From NCBI GenBank assembly GCA_008973525.1, contig WACJ01000128.1, forward strand, positions 186,001 through 250,000: DNA of 64,000 nt. Direction: 5' to 3'. The notes under the pieces were generated by a model. It saw only the letters and a program-made list of their open reading frames with translations, made no database searches and was not told the DNA's origin. Source of the DNA: Stenopsyche tienmushanensis. Lineage: Eukaryota > Arthropoda > Insecta > Trichoptera > Stenopsychidae. Position numbers and translations under genes: made by a program. Shown here in pieces: positions 1 through 12,600 of this stretch. The stretch's first letter is position 1; each line of letters starts with the position of its first letter.

Positions 1-955
1 GACTTGATGAATGTATTTTTATGTGGTTCATACAAAGACAATCAACTGGACAACCAATATCTGGTTCATTATTGTGTGAAAAAGCAATATTTTTCAATAC
101 ATTCATTGACACATTGAAGTTATTTGTGGAGAAGGGAGGATTTGATGAAAAGTTTATATAAAATACTGATGGAACCTGCTTAAATTGTAAAAAAAACTAC
201 CCAACAATTCTTTAGCATCAAGACGACTAGGTACAAAAAATAGTAAAGAACATGTCACTATAATAGCGTTTGCAAACGCCATTGCATTGGTAAAAGAAAG
301 AACCCCAGATCCTTAAAAATTTAAGTCTTTCGGTTGAATATGAGAAAAAAACCTGGATGAATGGTAAAGTTTTTAAGCGATGGTGTGAAAAACAGTTCAT
401 ATCTTAAGTGAAAAAGTATCAAAACTCCATAGATAAAAGAGGGAAGACATTATTATTACCAGACAATGCACCATCCCACACATACGTAGAATGTATAAAC
501 TAGATTGATGAAATGCTTACGTTAAAATTTCTTCCACCAAATGGTATGTCTGTAATACAACCGATGGATTACAGGGTGTAACAGAAACATTCAAACGTTT
601 ACATAGAAATCAGATACTTCGACGATTATTGCTAACAGACGAAAATAATGAAAAAACAGTCATGAGAATAAAGTTGAAATATTGTTGCTACATTGTAGCA
701 GTTAGTTGGAATTCTTTAGATGTGTCAACTTTGAAAAAATCATTATTACTGAGATCTTGTGGAAGGAATAGCACAAATTTTTATATGTGCCGAATGTGAT
801 GAAGAATATGTAACCGAGTGGTTAAATTATGATACACACGAACCTGCATTCCAAATTTTGAATGATGATGAAATAATCAAAGAAATATCTGTCTGCGAGA
901 GGGAATATATCGATTCTACATATTCTGAAGCTAATCAGTGTTAATATGTCGCCAT
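1..955 (+). pseudogene. Decayed pogo/Tigger (jerky-type) transposase, cut by the window edge
   Basis: Reading the plus strand across several frames gives pieces of a Tigger/pogo DDE transposase in the right order. At 20-120 there is a piece like the 'W..Q....G.PISG.LLCEKA' DNA-binding-domain end. At 165-340 there are pieces like the first catalytic block and 'ERVT.MA..NA'. At 345-420 there is a 'F..WC.KQFI' piece. At 455-600 there is LLLPDNAPSH followed by the 'LPPN.T...QPMD' block. At 780-905 there is a C-terminal segment ending DDEIIKEI. Several in-frame stops and frameshifts show the copy is dead. The 61-codon open frame at 759-944 is its C-terminal remnant, not a host gene. The 5' part lies off the window and no terminal repeat was seen. 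In the family the enzyme moves the element by cut-and-paste. The family call is secure; exact borders are not. Confidence 0.85.
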
Positions 956-1290
956 AAAATGGCTTGAGATGCAAGAAGAGTGTAATTCAAGACAACTTAT
1001 ATATCTTGAGTATTCGTGATTTGGCAGCTTCTAAAAGAAGATCTAGCTTAATGCCGTAATCTATCATTGATTCTTTTAATAAAAAAATAATTTATTATAT
1101 GTGTATGTAAATCCAGATCTGGATATTCGTTATTAAGACTACTTTTGTCTCCAATTAGTCCGTATAATCGAGGTTCTACTGTATTTTGATATAGATAGTA
1201 GATCAAAATTCAATGTAGTAAATACATTATGGTCAAAGAGAGACTAGTATCGTAAAATAATTTCTGAAATACTATTCAATATAATATGAA
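956..1290. other. AT-rich spacer, nothing recognised
   Basis: No coding, RNA or repeat signal was recognised between the Tigger remnant and the orphan ORF. The right terminal repeat of the Tigger element may lie here but could not be identified without its partner. Confidence 0.4.
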
Positions 1291-1983
1291 ATGTCTGTAC
1301 ATATTTTTGGTGTAAAAACATTCAGTTTGATTAAGTACGAGTATATCCCACAGGATATAACAGCGACTTTCATTTTGTATTCTTTCTCCATCGAAAACCT
1401 TTTCTCTCCGAAAAAAAAATTCGTATGCTCAGTTTCAATCGACGAGTTGTACGATTTTACCAGTTGTAACACTCGAAGGCTTTTAGCGTCGCTGGAAAAT
1501 TCACCCTCGCCTAGAGGACCGGACCTCATCCGGTCATTTGGCTTTCTACCGAGCATTTCTTTTTCATTTCGAAAAAAAATATACGAAAAAAATGGAAAAC
1601 AATTTCTGAAATTGCACCCTGAGATAAAAATATATCTCTTAATACGTGAGCAGACCATATTTTTCCATGTAAAAAGTGTAAGTACATTTGAACAAAACCG
1701 TCGTGTTTGTTCAAGAGTGATGTCTCCCAATGCGACTTTTACAGCTTCAGCCTATTTTTCTCAATCTGCAGAATGTCTACGGAAAAAACGAATTCCCTCT
1801 TCAGAGAGAGGTCATCTATTTTTATTATTATTATTATCATTATTTTTATTTCTGTCGTTCCCCCAAATCTCACTTCCATCCCAAAAGGAAAAGACGATAA
1901 TGATTCCTCTTCAGACGTTCGAATGCCAAAGTACTTTGCATACCTTTTTTAGTTTGAGAAAACTTAGTTCCACTTTAGTGTAG
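1291..1983 (+). CDS. Orphan 230-codon ORF, probably not a gene
   Basis: This is the longest open frame in the window. The predicted protein is rich in F, S, L and K. It has a run of hydrophobic residues at about 178-200 that comes from a TTA/ATT simple repeat (about 1817-1855), and no motif I recognise. Another frame on the opposite strand is also open for 152 codons over 1272-1730, which suggests an unusual base composition rather than selection for coding. No splice signals, upstream promoter or family similarity were seen. A perfect 7-bp stem with a 5-nt loop (GACCGGA-CCTCA-TCCGGTC) lies inside it at 1517-1535. It could be a chance ORF, a fragment of an unrecognised transposon, or a fast-evolving orphan; chance is most likely. 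Confidence 0.12.
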   Translation: MSVHIFGVKTFSLIKYEYIPQDITATFILYSFSIENLFSPKKKFVCSVSIDELYDFTSCNTRRLLASLENSPSPRGPDLIRSFGFLPSISFSFRKKIYEKNGKQFLKLHPEIKIYLLIREQTIFFHVKSVSTFEQNRRVCSRVMSPNATFTASAYFSQSAECLRKKRIPSSERGHLFLLLLLSLFLFLSFPQISLPSQKEKTIMIPLQTFECQSTLHTFFSLRKLSSTLV

Positions 1984-3414
1984 TTCTGCCAGGTAGACGG
2001 AATTGAATCATTGATTTCCGTTCTGATTTCTAACTTTTCCTTTTTTTATGATTTTACCTCTTTTCCTAAATTTCTTATTGACGTTCGATATCGAGGGATG
2101 CTTGAAAACCTATTTTAAGTTATATCCCAAGCAATCACTAACCAGACTATTGACATCAATAATTATTTATTTACCTTAAAGTTGACAAGCAGTACCATTA
2201 TAAATAAATTATATATAAATAAGAACAGAATTTAAGTAATGTCATGGATACAAAATCCACTCAACCCTCAATATTTAGCTCTTTTAAAGGCCGAAAATAA
2301 TACATTTTAAGCACACTCGGCCCTCGAATAATACGAATATATGGTTATATGAAAAAATATTTAATACAAATCTGTATTATACGAGTATCCGTCCATATTT
2401 TTCATCAAAATTTTAACAATCAACGAATTTTTCCTTATGACTCAATTTATCATTATTTAATACCATATGGTACAACGGTGTGCTTGAATAATTCAGGGAA
2501 CTTTTAAATTCAATATATTTTTATAACTGTCAAGCTTCTAAGAGAGAAATTTAACGTCATGTACATTATTTTGGTAAGAGGATGAAAAACATCTTATCCG
2601 TCTTGTATAGTATTCGAACGTAGCTTACAACGTTTTATCTTTTATTGAGTATTCTCACATTTTCTCTCCTTAAGCGTACGATATAAAATTATGATATCGA
2701 TATTGGCTCCTAGGTCGTAGAGTGTGTTGTCGAATCCGTCTACTTTTTAGTAATAGTTCAGCATGCGAACGGATCGTAAGTCTCGAAAAAATATACTAGA
2801 AGCCCTGATGTCACTTGATACATCATGAGCTCTAAGGCTTCGAAGGAACGGGAAGAAACGTTGTCGCACAACCCACGCCCTCCTTCATAGACATTTTTTC
2901 CCGTTCAATAGAGGCAATCAGTTTATCAGTGACATGCTTCATACATTATTCAGATATATTTGAGTTATATTTCAATGAACAATATTTACGGTTCACTGAC
3001 TACCCTGATTTCCAATCCTTCGACATGCGTGATTTTTTCTCTGTGTCATCCGGAAGAACGTAATGAAATTGTGCCCTGCGAAACACAGATGATTAAGTAA
3101 ATCTCTCCAAACGATAATAAAATGTTATGGCATATAAAACGATATCGATTAAATTGGAATTCTTATTTCTCGATTACCAAGGAATGCATTTGAACGTCAA
3201 GCCATTTCATTTATATTTCTTTATAACATTAATATGAATACAAAGAGAATTGTACAAGAGGGGTTCCGCGAACTACATAAGTTTAAGAACCGCTAATCTA
3301 GCAGAAAGTATCTTACATGTTAAGCGAGGGATGTGTGTAGTCCTAAACTTCTCAAACTTTCACCTGCGTAACAACGAAATATAAATGATTTTTTTCATAT
3401 TATTTAAAGTTCTT
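1984..3414. other. Non-coding stretch, no feature recognised
   Basis: AT-rich sequence with many stops in all frames. A short stretch at about 2870-2910 is slightly more GC-rich, but no motif or repeat was recognised. It may be intron or intergenic DNA. Confidence 0.4.
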
Positions 3415-3850
3415 ATAACGTCCATCAAAGCATGAATCTTGATGTTTCATATTCGATGTCGAATATATATTCGTCCCCATAGGAGATTTTACTAGGGAAA
3501 ACATTAAATGCGGTGGTTTTCCATTGCCTTCCACACGTGGTAAAGAAAAAATAGGATTATTTGGAAAGGTAAGAGAAGAGAGAATCTATGAGTGAGTAGC
3601 GAAAGTAGCATTATATATATTATATATGTGATAATTTAATTATTGTTGCAAATCCAATCATTCACTCATGAGAGTGTCTGCACGACTTTATTAATCGCCT
3701 CAGCATTTACTTTTACAAATCCAAGAAATCAGGATAAACCTGGATCGAGACGATTGATCAGAAGTATTAATATTTCTGCATGAATATGAGTAATTATCAC
3801 ATTCAACATTTGCAGATCGAACCCGGATGGCAATTGTGCATAGAGGAGGA
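3415..3850 (-). repeat. SINE-like interspersed repeat, copy 1 (composite)
   Basis: The segment 3420-3690 is the reverse complement, with substitutions, of 17590-17850. Shared landmarks in order are 'AAAGCATGAATCTT', 'CATAGGAGAT.TTACTAGGGAAA', 'CCTTCCACACGTGGTAAA', 'GGATTATTTGGAAAGG' and 'AATCTATGAGT'. The part at 3728-3780 (aatcagg..aaacctggatcgagacgatt..) resembles 37824-37873 and 57436-57487. In the 17.5-kb copy a tRNA-like head is attached; here the place where it should be (about 3815-3840, 'GATCGAACCCGG') keeps only a box-B-like remnant. Orientation is given relative to the tRNA head. The repeat is non-coding and presumably spread by retrotransposition. Confidence 0.6.
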
Positions 3851-5160
3851 ACACATTAAAGGACTACATTCGGCGGCTGAGCAAAAAAAAATCGTCGCTT
3901 AATTCCACCAATCATATTACTACTTAAACCTGCAATCATATTACTACTTCACAACATCTAAGCTGTCAATGGTGATGCATCGAAATAAATACGTCTTAAT
4001 ATTGTGGCAAATGTAGCGTTTTATGAGCGAATAAAATGGACTAACTGTGAAAAAATTTGAAGATTCCGCTACAGACTGGAAGTATGGTTCACTAGATAGA
4101 CATTGAATTAATCCTACTTTATTCAGCCATCAAGATATTTCACTTTATCATATTGTGACGATAAAATTTAAATGTTTCCCGTGGCTTTGAAAAATCGATA
4201 TTTTATCGGCCCTAAATCTTATATTCTTAAATTTGTTTCGCTTCCTGACGATCGATAATTTATCTCATCTTTTTGTAACAAAAAGTACAATTCCTTCTAA
4301 TAGATTTGCACTGCATTTTTTTATAAATTTCTAAACCGTGAAACGCTTTTTTTTTGCTTTCTTCTTTTCATTGTCGGGCTAAGCATTTTCCAACCACAAC
4401 CTTTCTCTTACTATAAGTTCCCGGAATTTTTTGATTTGAGTATAAAAGAATACTAATGTTTTGCAGAAAAAGTATGCTTTTCAACAGAATGAACGATCTG
4501 AGGTAAGTGCAGTACATCTTAACAGTTCAAATAACGAATCCAGCGTCTCACTGTTACGTATTTCTATAACGAATTACAAATGTTAACTTTACAAACGTCA
4601 TTCCATAATATCTTCCAGACAACCACTGTTTAAATATCTTTCGATCTTGAAAATTGCATTCCTTGAATTTTTTCCCGTTAGTTTGGCTAATGACAGAGTA
4701 ATTGGTGAAACTTATCGATCTAAGATAAATAACAGCTGAGAAAATATGTACCATATGTCGCGTCTGTGTTTATCCCGTGCGTTTTAATATCACATCGCTA
4801 TTCCTTCTACAATATTTATACTCCGACTATCGAATTTGGGCCCCGTGAGAAACAACACTAATTCAGGCTGGACGAGGAGAGTGTTAAGAATACGTACAAT
4901 CAAATATAGACGAAATATCTCATATCAACGACTTCGATGGATAAAAACAATGAATTGAATTGAACGTATGGAAATTTATTCATTGAATTTTCAGAGCGCG
5001 CAAATAATTAATAAGATTATAAAAATATAATCGTAATATCTATTAACGAATTCATAGTTAAGATCGTCTACTAATTAATTGAAAACTATTATTACATCTG
5101 AAAAAAATACAATTCAAGCTAAACTTAATCATTAAACTAAAAATTACCAGGGACAAACGA
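3851..5160. other. Non-coding stretch with one isolated splice-like cluster
   Basis: AT-rich with no recognised gene. It contains a TATAAAAG box at 4441-4448, a TACTAAT branch-like motif at 4451-4457, TTTTGCAG ending at 4466 and GAG|GTAAGT at 4500-4508, described separately. Nothing else was recognised. Confidence 0.4.
4467..4502 (+). other. Candidate 36-nt micro-exon or short first exon
   Basis: A TTTTGCAG acceptor-like sequence ends at 4466 and a GAG|GTAAGT donor-like sequence starts its GT at 4503. The 36 nt between them read open as KKYAFQQNERSE. TACTAAT lies only about 10 nt from the AG, closer than a usual branch point, and the pyrimidine tract is short, so the acceptor is weak. A TATAAAAG box at 4441-4448 offers the alternative that this is a transcription start with a first-exon donor at 4503, although the spacing to an initiator is not ideal. 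Chance is quite possible in 64 kb. Confidence 0.15.
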
Positions 5161-7129
5161 TAGACAATTTAGGATATTATAATTTGATCTATTTAATATT
5201 TAAACTGTGTTCATTATTATTGTCTCAAAACTATTTTTTCTTTGTGAAAACTATTGATTTTGCTAAAAAGAAAACACTATGTTACAATACCAACCTTTGG
5301 TGTAATTCTGTAATGCATTTCGCTACTAAATATGCAGAGTTGTTTTGGCATGAATTTGAATACATTATTTTTTTAATATTTTAGGGCTTAAAGTTTACTC
5401 CATTTGTCTTTGTTCGGGCGCGCCCTAACACGACTGTACGTATAAGTCTTTCATTAATTTACTACACCCAAAGGAATAGCTGAAGGTTATATGAATTTAG
5501 CGCGTTATTTTCAAGAGCAGAATCTCAGTCTCGTTTTAATCCCCCGTCTTGCAGGTAATTTTAATTTCATTATTAAATTTAATTATATTTCCTTGCAAGC
5601 GGATTTTTCTTTAAGGCTTCTCCGCGCCGCCGAGGGAGGCTACGTTAGCTCTCATAAGCGAGAGAGGTCTGCTTTAAATTTGTATTGTTGAAGTTGAAGT
5701 CGACGAGACTCTGAATACGTGACCGTACATCTGTGGTTCGTGTGTATTCCATACGTAGGCGTATTAAAGACGTGCGGATTTACATGAAGATAATAAAATG
5801 AAATTGGCTGTCATTGACCGCAAAATAGGCAGTCAGGAAGGCCTGCGAGAACGGGGTATCATTGATTGAGTTTGAGTTGCTCTCTTCGGTTGAGTCCTGG
5901 AAATGATTACATTATGCGTTCCTTCTATCCCATTCGTTGGCTTCTAACGTCAACCCCTTATCATCCCATGTCAATAAATTCAAAAGCTCACACTTTATTA
6001 TCGATGCGATCCCGAACAGCAAAGATGCCATAGGACGCTTATTCTGATGGCTCTCGTGAGGGTGAAGGTCGGTACGAATCTTCTTTCTTCTTTATCGATG
6101 AATGAACTCAACAGAGCTTTGGTCCTCAATCATCAGATAGCTTAAAGTCAGCGATTTCACATCCGGTCGCATTGTTCAATTTCCGACTTTCGTACTGACC
6201 GAAGATAATATCTTTTGGGTGCAGTTTTTCTCCTTTCCAAATCGGAAAAATTTTCAGCTATTGTCCATAATGGCACATTTGCGAGGACTTCCGCTCAAAG
6301 ACTGATCATTGAAAGCTTGAGCTTCGGTTTTTATATATAAATCGGATTTGATTCCCTACAGATTTTCCAATGCTGTATGAGATATCATCGTATTGACATC
6401 GAGGAGTATTTCTTCCGGTTTACTGAACACACAGCTTCTGAAATGTTAAAAATATTTATATAATTTACACCTTTTATTTTTTCAACTTTATGAACTATGC
6501 TTATATAATATATCTTAATATATTTACAATTATAATATGGACAGCAAGTAAACTTTGTGAATGTATCTTAAAGAAATATCATAGTCTTCTCGATGAGGAA
6601 TTTGAACGCTTATAGGGACTAAACATGTTGATTTTACTGAAAAAGGCTTTTTCAAAGACATGTCTTTAATCTACTTGGATCATTACTTTTTGTTGTACAC
6701 ATTAAGAGTGGGATGCATATTAAAAAATATATTTCTGGTCTATTAAGGATCAAATCACTAATATCGATTTGACGAGATAAAGCCGGGAAGGTATGGACAT
6801 GTACGGTGGGGTATCGATGGTGAATTTCGTTTTTCAGTGTTCTTTACTAGGCAGACCATCTAACGTGGATGATACAGAACAGAGTTTTTTAAGCCATCTT
6901 TATCGAGATTGAGTAACAGATAATCCATGGTAGAATGTGCTGTCGATAGCCGGGGCTCTCTAATATGATTAAAAACATCTTCTCTTAAGATTTAAGAAGT
7001 GAAAATATTAGGTCCTTCTGAAAAAAATCCATTATATTTTCATGCTCTCTTTTGAGTCCAGATTATATCCAAACACGCTCAAGGAAGCATCTCTATAACA
7101 TAAAAAAGCCTGAAATAAACCCCCCATTT
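5161..7129. other. Mixed-composition non-coding stretch
   Basis: No gene was recognised. The part at 5400-6080 is richer in CpG than its surroundings, with the palindrome GGGCGCGCCC at about 5416-5425 and a GC-rich patch at 5615-5660. It could be a regulatory patch. A pyrimidine tract with TCTTGCAG|GTAATT occurs at 5553/5554 and is discussed in the findings. Confidence 0.35.
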
Positions 7130-8064
7130 ATTTGGCACCCTTTAGGTGGCAAATCTAAGGGGGGGGGGAATTTTTCTCCGATTGTCCACCCAAAATGATG
7201 TCCCTCCTTAACATAATGGAATTTATATGATCAATCAAAAATCAATTAATGTGACACCTAAGCTTGTTGTCTTATATTTTCTTCCAATTAAGCTAAATGT
7301 TCTATTATTTTTCCAAAGAGTTATTTTTTCCGAAATCCTATCATTATGTCAAAAAAAATCGTTTTTTCCTGAAATTCTTGCGTTAACTTTATTTAAGTAA
7401 TTAAAAGTATTTGTTAAATATGCCACTTCAGCAAACCAATCATTATTCTGAAGACACTTTACAAAATCATCCATACCTCCATTTCAAATTTCGAAAAAAG
7501 ATTAACAATTAATTCTTAAGTTCTATGAATCGATACAAAACTTTACCCTCAGATAACCATTTGACTTCAGCGCGAAGAAGCAAACACGCGTACTTAGCTT
7601 CCATAGAAATGCAAAGATTTTTAAACATGCTTGTTTTTAAAGTCTTGATTTTATGAAATTCACCATATTTGCAACTTGATCTAGTACAGGCTTTAATGGT
7701 GCTGGTAATGTTTTCGAAACTAAAAATTCTCTATGCAAAAAACAGTGCGTAGTTACAATATTAGAGTTTCTTGTCTTTGCAAGGGTAACAAATCTTTTGA
7801 TTGAGCCTACCATTGAAGGAGCACCATCTCTACAAATTCCTACACATAACTCCCATGATATTTTAAATTATTCTAAATATGAAGAAATAAAATCAAAAAC
7901 ATCTTGTACTGTCGTATGCTCGGTAAGTTTTTTGCAGCATAGATTTTGATTAACTCTTTCGTTGACGTTTCATAATTTCATCCATGACTTTTTCGGTTTT
8001 CACTATTTTGCAGAATTTTTCGTTTTCGCCAATTTTTTCCCAGTGCACCGGTTGAGAACTACTG
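7130..8064 (-). pseudogene. Decayed hAT transposase (ZBED/SCAND3-like) with terminal repeat
   Basis: On the minus strand, 7500-7940 translates in broken frames to a typical hAT core. The order is a piece like 'CCKKLTEHTTVQDVFDF', then SWELCVGICRDGAPSMVGSI with its catalytic-region D, then 'THCFLHRE', 'LVSKTLP', 'VLDQV..MVNFIKSR', then 'EVKWLSEGKVL'. Stops and frameshifts interrupt it. The element's 5' end appears to be at about 8064, where the minus strand begins CAGTAGTTCTCAACCGGTG, a classic hAT/Charlie-type terminal repeat. The left border is uncertain; a run of ten G residues at about 7160 and AT-rich sequence follow, and no matching 8-bp target duplication was found. The open frame at 7962-8153 on the plus strand is a shadow of this element. 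It is a non-functional relic. Confidence 0.85.
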
Positions 8065-9019
8065 GTTTAGAACTCAGACACACAAGATACACAAGACTAA
8101 CATTATTGTCAACACCAAAAAATGCAACATTTTTTCCCATAAAGTATCCCTAAATATAAGTTATGGATTGTATGCGATAATGTAAAATTAGCTTTCTAAG
8201 AAACAAATCCTCGCTTCAACCTCCAAGCACACTTTAAAAGATTATTTTATGTATTTGGTGAAATATAACTTAAGTCATTTGCTTTGAAAAGATAAGTGTG
8301 GAAGCTTATTGTCGGTCAAACAAAAACTGTATGAAAAACGATCGGGCTTTTCAAACGAAGAGAAGTTATTTTACACCATGATAACGCACGCACATAGGTC
8401 AGTTTTTAATTTAAAAAAAGGATAGAAAACTTGCAGAAAAGGTTCAAGTTTATTGTTATTAATGAAGGCAGTTATATTTTATATTGACCTATGCGTTAAA
8501 ATTAAGTCAAAAACGCTCGTTGAAAAAAAATTGATTTCTTTCGGGACAACCCAATATTATATAATATATTAAGAATTAATATGAATATGGTCGTATAAAT
8601 TCTTCAACGCCTACTCAAATACTTATAACTAAAATATCCTGCGATGGACATTATTGCCCATTTTAATACCAAACAATTGTTTTATTCTAGACAGCATGGA
8701 TGATTTTAATTTTAAAAATCATGGATGCTGTAAATATTATGCTTGAATTTATTTAAGCGTCTCTTTCACTTCGTGTAATTGCCGTTGAATTTTTAAGCGC
8801 TCATAATTTGATTTAATTATTTTTGTCGTGTTTGACAGGCGCTTGTCAAATATTTGATGGGTCTTGTATATTTTTTCGGTTTTAAAATAAGAATGAGTCA
8901 CGATCCCCCCGAGACCTGAGGGTTGATTATGCGTCCTTTCGAATTAAATTGGATATTCTCCGGGAAAAAAGAGTGTTAAAATAATCTCCTCCGCGCTGTA
9001 AAAATAGATTCAAATTCTG
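8065..9019. other. AT-rich spacer upstream of the CpG island
   Basis: No gene, RNA or repeat was recognised. It separates the hAT relic from the GC-rich island and could hold upstream regulatory sequence if that island is a promoter. Confidence 0.35.
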
Positions 9020-9640
9020 CAAAGGTAAAGCACCGTCGTTATGAATACGAAATAAGTAGATCATAGTTCTTTTTTAGAGGGATCCATCCAGCAGGATGAG
9101 TCTCCTGGTACATACATAACAGTTGATGCTATCAGCTCCGGAGGTTCCAGACAGCGCCTCCAATCGACATCTTTCCCGTGAAAATGTAAAGTTTTCCCGT
9201 TCGAAAGGTTTTTCCCGGGAGTGGGAGATGGCGCATGCGCGCTGGTTCGTTTCTCGATAGTTCAGTCCCGGCCCAACTACCGCGGCTCTTGTACGTGCGC
9301 AGAGCCACTGGCACGTGCCGAGAAGCTCGCACACTACGCGCAAGTGCGGAACAAGTGCGCCAAACACTTTCGACACCACTTTAAAGTTTCGCGATCTCAT
9401 TACTCCAATGGCGCGCGAATCGCGTCATTTCGCCAATTACACCTGTGAAAGTTTTCGCGTTTCGGCACTCGTTCCGCTGCCGTTGTCAGACTAGAGACTC
9501 CTTGGAAGTGCTTTTGGTGAAAGTTTGTTCGTTGCTTGCCGCGAGAATACTTTGGACCTACCAGTGACCGCAGAGATAGTTGATGGGAATTTTGAAAACA
9601 TTCAAAATTGGCAATCGAATCGAACCATATAATTGATGAT
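9020..9640 (+). promoter_or_regulatory. CpG-rich island: candidate promoter and 5' UTR exon
   Basis: This is the most GC- and CpG-rich segment of the window and stands out sharply from AT-rich flanks. It contains a perfect GCGCATGCGC palindrome near 9231-9240, which matches the NRF1/Ewg binding consensus of TATA-less promoters. About 25 bp downstream is a TCAGTC arthropod initiator (9262-9267, A+1 at 9264). GTACG at +28 only partly matches a downstream promoter element. There is no TATA box. Open frames on both strands here are composition effects. The dpr gene on the plus strand has no visible 5' end closer than this, so the island may be its first, non-coding exon about 41 kb upstream of the signal-peptide exon. 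It could equally be the promoter of a minus-strand or unrelated transcript. No donor site is convincing. Confidence 0.4.
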
Positions 9641-12600
9641 GTAGGTATCAAACACCCTCTTTTATTAATAAAAATAACGAAAGACCCTCCTTTATATAAT
9701 TTTAAATTTATTTTAATGCACCAAATAATATATTATATATATAAGCAAGAGGTTATTTAAATATTTAAGATCATTTATTGTGTAAAAAATTATATTTTAG
9801 TGGATTTGATGTATTAACGCCTTACGGACCGCACCCGCATTTGCGCGTAATGACAAGTCAAGCGTTTCAACGTCATTTTTAAAACGCATAGAGCATAAAC
9901 GAACTTGTATGCTAATGTTGTGAATGCAAATATTTTTATCGCATTTATTTAATTTATTTTCACCCAAACAAAAATCGAAACCAAATATTTTTTGCACATT
10001 TCGTAAATTTATCAATAAAGACTTGTACTAGCGTTTTCGCGGTTTTTCTTCCAAAATTAAAACATTTATCCAACGTGTCCATAACCACCTTAAATTGCAT
10101 TTTCTGGCTTTGCAGAGCGCTGGTAACTTTCTTTTTATGTCTGACCTTTCCTTCTTTATCACCCGTGGATAGAATTGCCGACACAGCGTAAAAACCAAAG
10201 AGAAAACCTTTTTCGCGGCGATCACGTTATCGCGTAACGGCTCTGAATATCGTTCTATATTATTTTATTATATTCAATATCCATTCACGCCTTCGATGAA
10301 AAAGCACACCCTTAATTTTTCACCCCGAATTCATCATTATTCCGCAGCGAAATGATGATAAATTCACGTCGGACGCGACGGATGGTTAACATCCCTTTTT
10401 ATTTTCAATCGATTTGGATTTTTACACCGGTTACCGGTTTTGGCAATAAACCGGATTCATTTCGGGCTATAAACCTGACTCGGTTCAATTTCACCGATAA
10501 AACCTTAATTACGGTGCCTCTTCGACATTTCAGATATTAAATAGTAAAAAAGGCGTCGTAAAATGTGAACGATTCTGCGAATCAATATACGGCGATAACA
10601 TCCCTTAAATCCGACTTTAATTAAAACGCGTCTCGATCGAGCAAATACAGAACAAATTTGCGCCCTAAAAAATACAATGGAAACAGAAATACACGCAATA
10701 CATACAGCATTTAACAAAGCGTCACTTAATTCGTGTGACGTCTTTGAATGCCAATAATGCCGAGAAAATTTTAATTTATTGTTTAGATGAATCAACGCAT
10801 GCTGCTGATTAATATTTATAGCTAAATGTTTGGAATTGGATCTATTGATATCACTTGGATGATTCCAAATTTATTCGATCGATTGCCTTAATCACTATAA
10901 ATATTTGCGATAATTATTGAAAAACAATGATGATTTTTGTACTTATTCATTGATCTTCTTGAGGATTTTTATTTTTAAAAAATCGAATTCTAATTTAAAC
11001 TAAGAATTGTTATGAACTCGGGCATAAATCCAAAATGGGGAGGAAAAAATATTGTATTAACAATACCGCCATTCATTCATAGATCCTTTCTTACCTAAAA
11101 ATCTTAATCAACTAATAATATATTAATTTAATCATATATGTATTACAATGGAAAAACACTATATTAAAACACATTATCTCTAAAAAAAAATATCTCTTGG
11201 ATATCAGCTATATAAAATGTAAATTTAATATTTAAACCCTTGTGTTTTAAGACATTGATGCTTTTTATTACAACTATTTTATTAAATATTTCATTTTTCT
11301 TTCGCTAAAGGGCTGCAAATCAATTCGCTTGAATTTAAGCATGCAATTTAAGTGCAAATTATTAATTGCGTACATGATGCAGATATTCTAGATTACACTG
11401 CAGCATGCAATAGCAAAATTGACGTCACACACTAGGTCAAGTAATTTAGGCCATTCTCATGAAAATCTTAAGATTATGGCGATTATAATTTTTTAACATA
11501 TAATATAATCATACCCTATTGACTTGAAATGCTATTCAAATCAAATTTTGGGCTCATCACCGTGTTCGATAGAGTTTACAGGTTGAATTCATCACAAAAA
11601 CAGATTTTACATCGTGTCAACATTTAATAGTTGCTTACAACTTTTATTATCATCTTCAAATCCCAGTTATTGTACTAAAAAAATCCATAAAATAAACATC
11701 CATCGATAACATCAGATGTGTTGAATTATGTATATTAAATAACTAAAACAAGATTCGATGATAAGATCCGTGTTTATAATAATTAGTGCCACATTATTAA
11801 ATCCTCGTGCATTATTAATCGACATCGATATCGGTCCTTGATAATGACCGTTTACGCTAATTGATGGCCGCAAACTCTTTGCGAGCCCAAAATCTGATGA
11901 AACCTGCGAACGTTACATAACAATGAAAACTACCCTAAATTCGACCGAAACGTTTCCCGTAAGTATGCATATTTTTTTCTTTATGAAACGTAAGCTTTTT
12001 TCTCGGTGGGCTTATTTTAATATATGTATCTGAAACGGCCTTCGTATATTTCATGCATATTTTCTCAAGAAAAACACGTTTATTTTATGCTATATCTCGT
12101 ATAAGATATATTTATATGAAACACAGGGACGCGTATTTAAATATATAATAAAATTCCACATCGTCTCAAATACGTGGGATTGGTGCGACGACTCGAAAAG
12201 AATACATCTAAATTTGAAATACGTCCAATTTATCAAAGCGACAAAGCAAAATTATCATAATTAACCCATAAGAAAACACTTCAATTGTGCTAAGACCTGT
12301 GTGAAATGCATACGATGCAATAAGTCATAATTACGTCTTAAATGCCACAGATGCATGCAAATCAAGTCTTATTAATAAATGGAAAAGAAGGATATACGTT
12401 TTTATGGTGTTATCAATAAGAAATACAAAGATATGTTATAAAATTTGAATGGGATAAGTTAGATCATTGATACTTATTTTTAAAGATTGAATTTAAATAA
12501 ATACTTGTGGAAATATTTTTCATAGTATTAATAAATTTAGTTAATCGCTTGTGTTAATATTATTCAAAATAACAGAAAAATCTCAATTTTTAATCATTTG

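Noticed and set aside
9074..9400. 108-codon minus-strand and overlapping plus-strand frames in the CpG island
   Set aside because: Open frames on both strands in a GC-rich island are expected by composition; no family motif seen.
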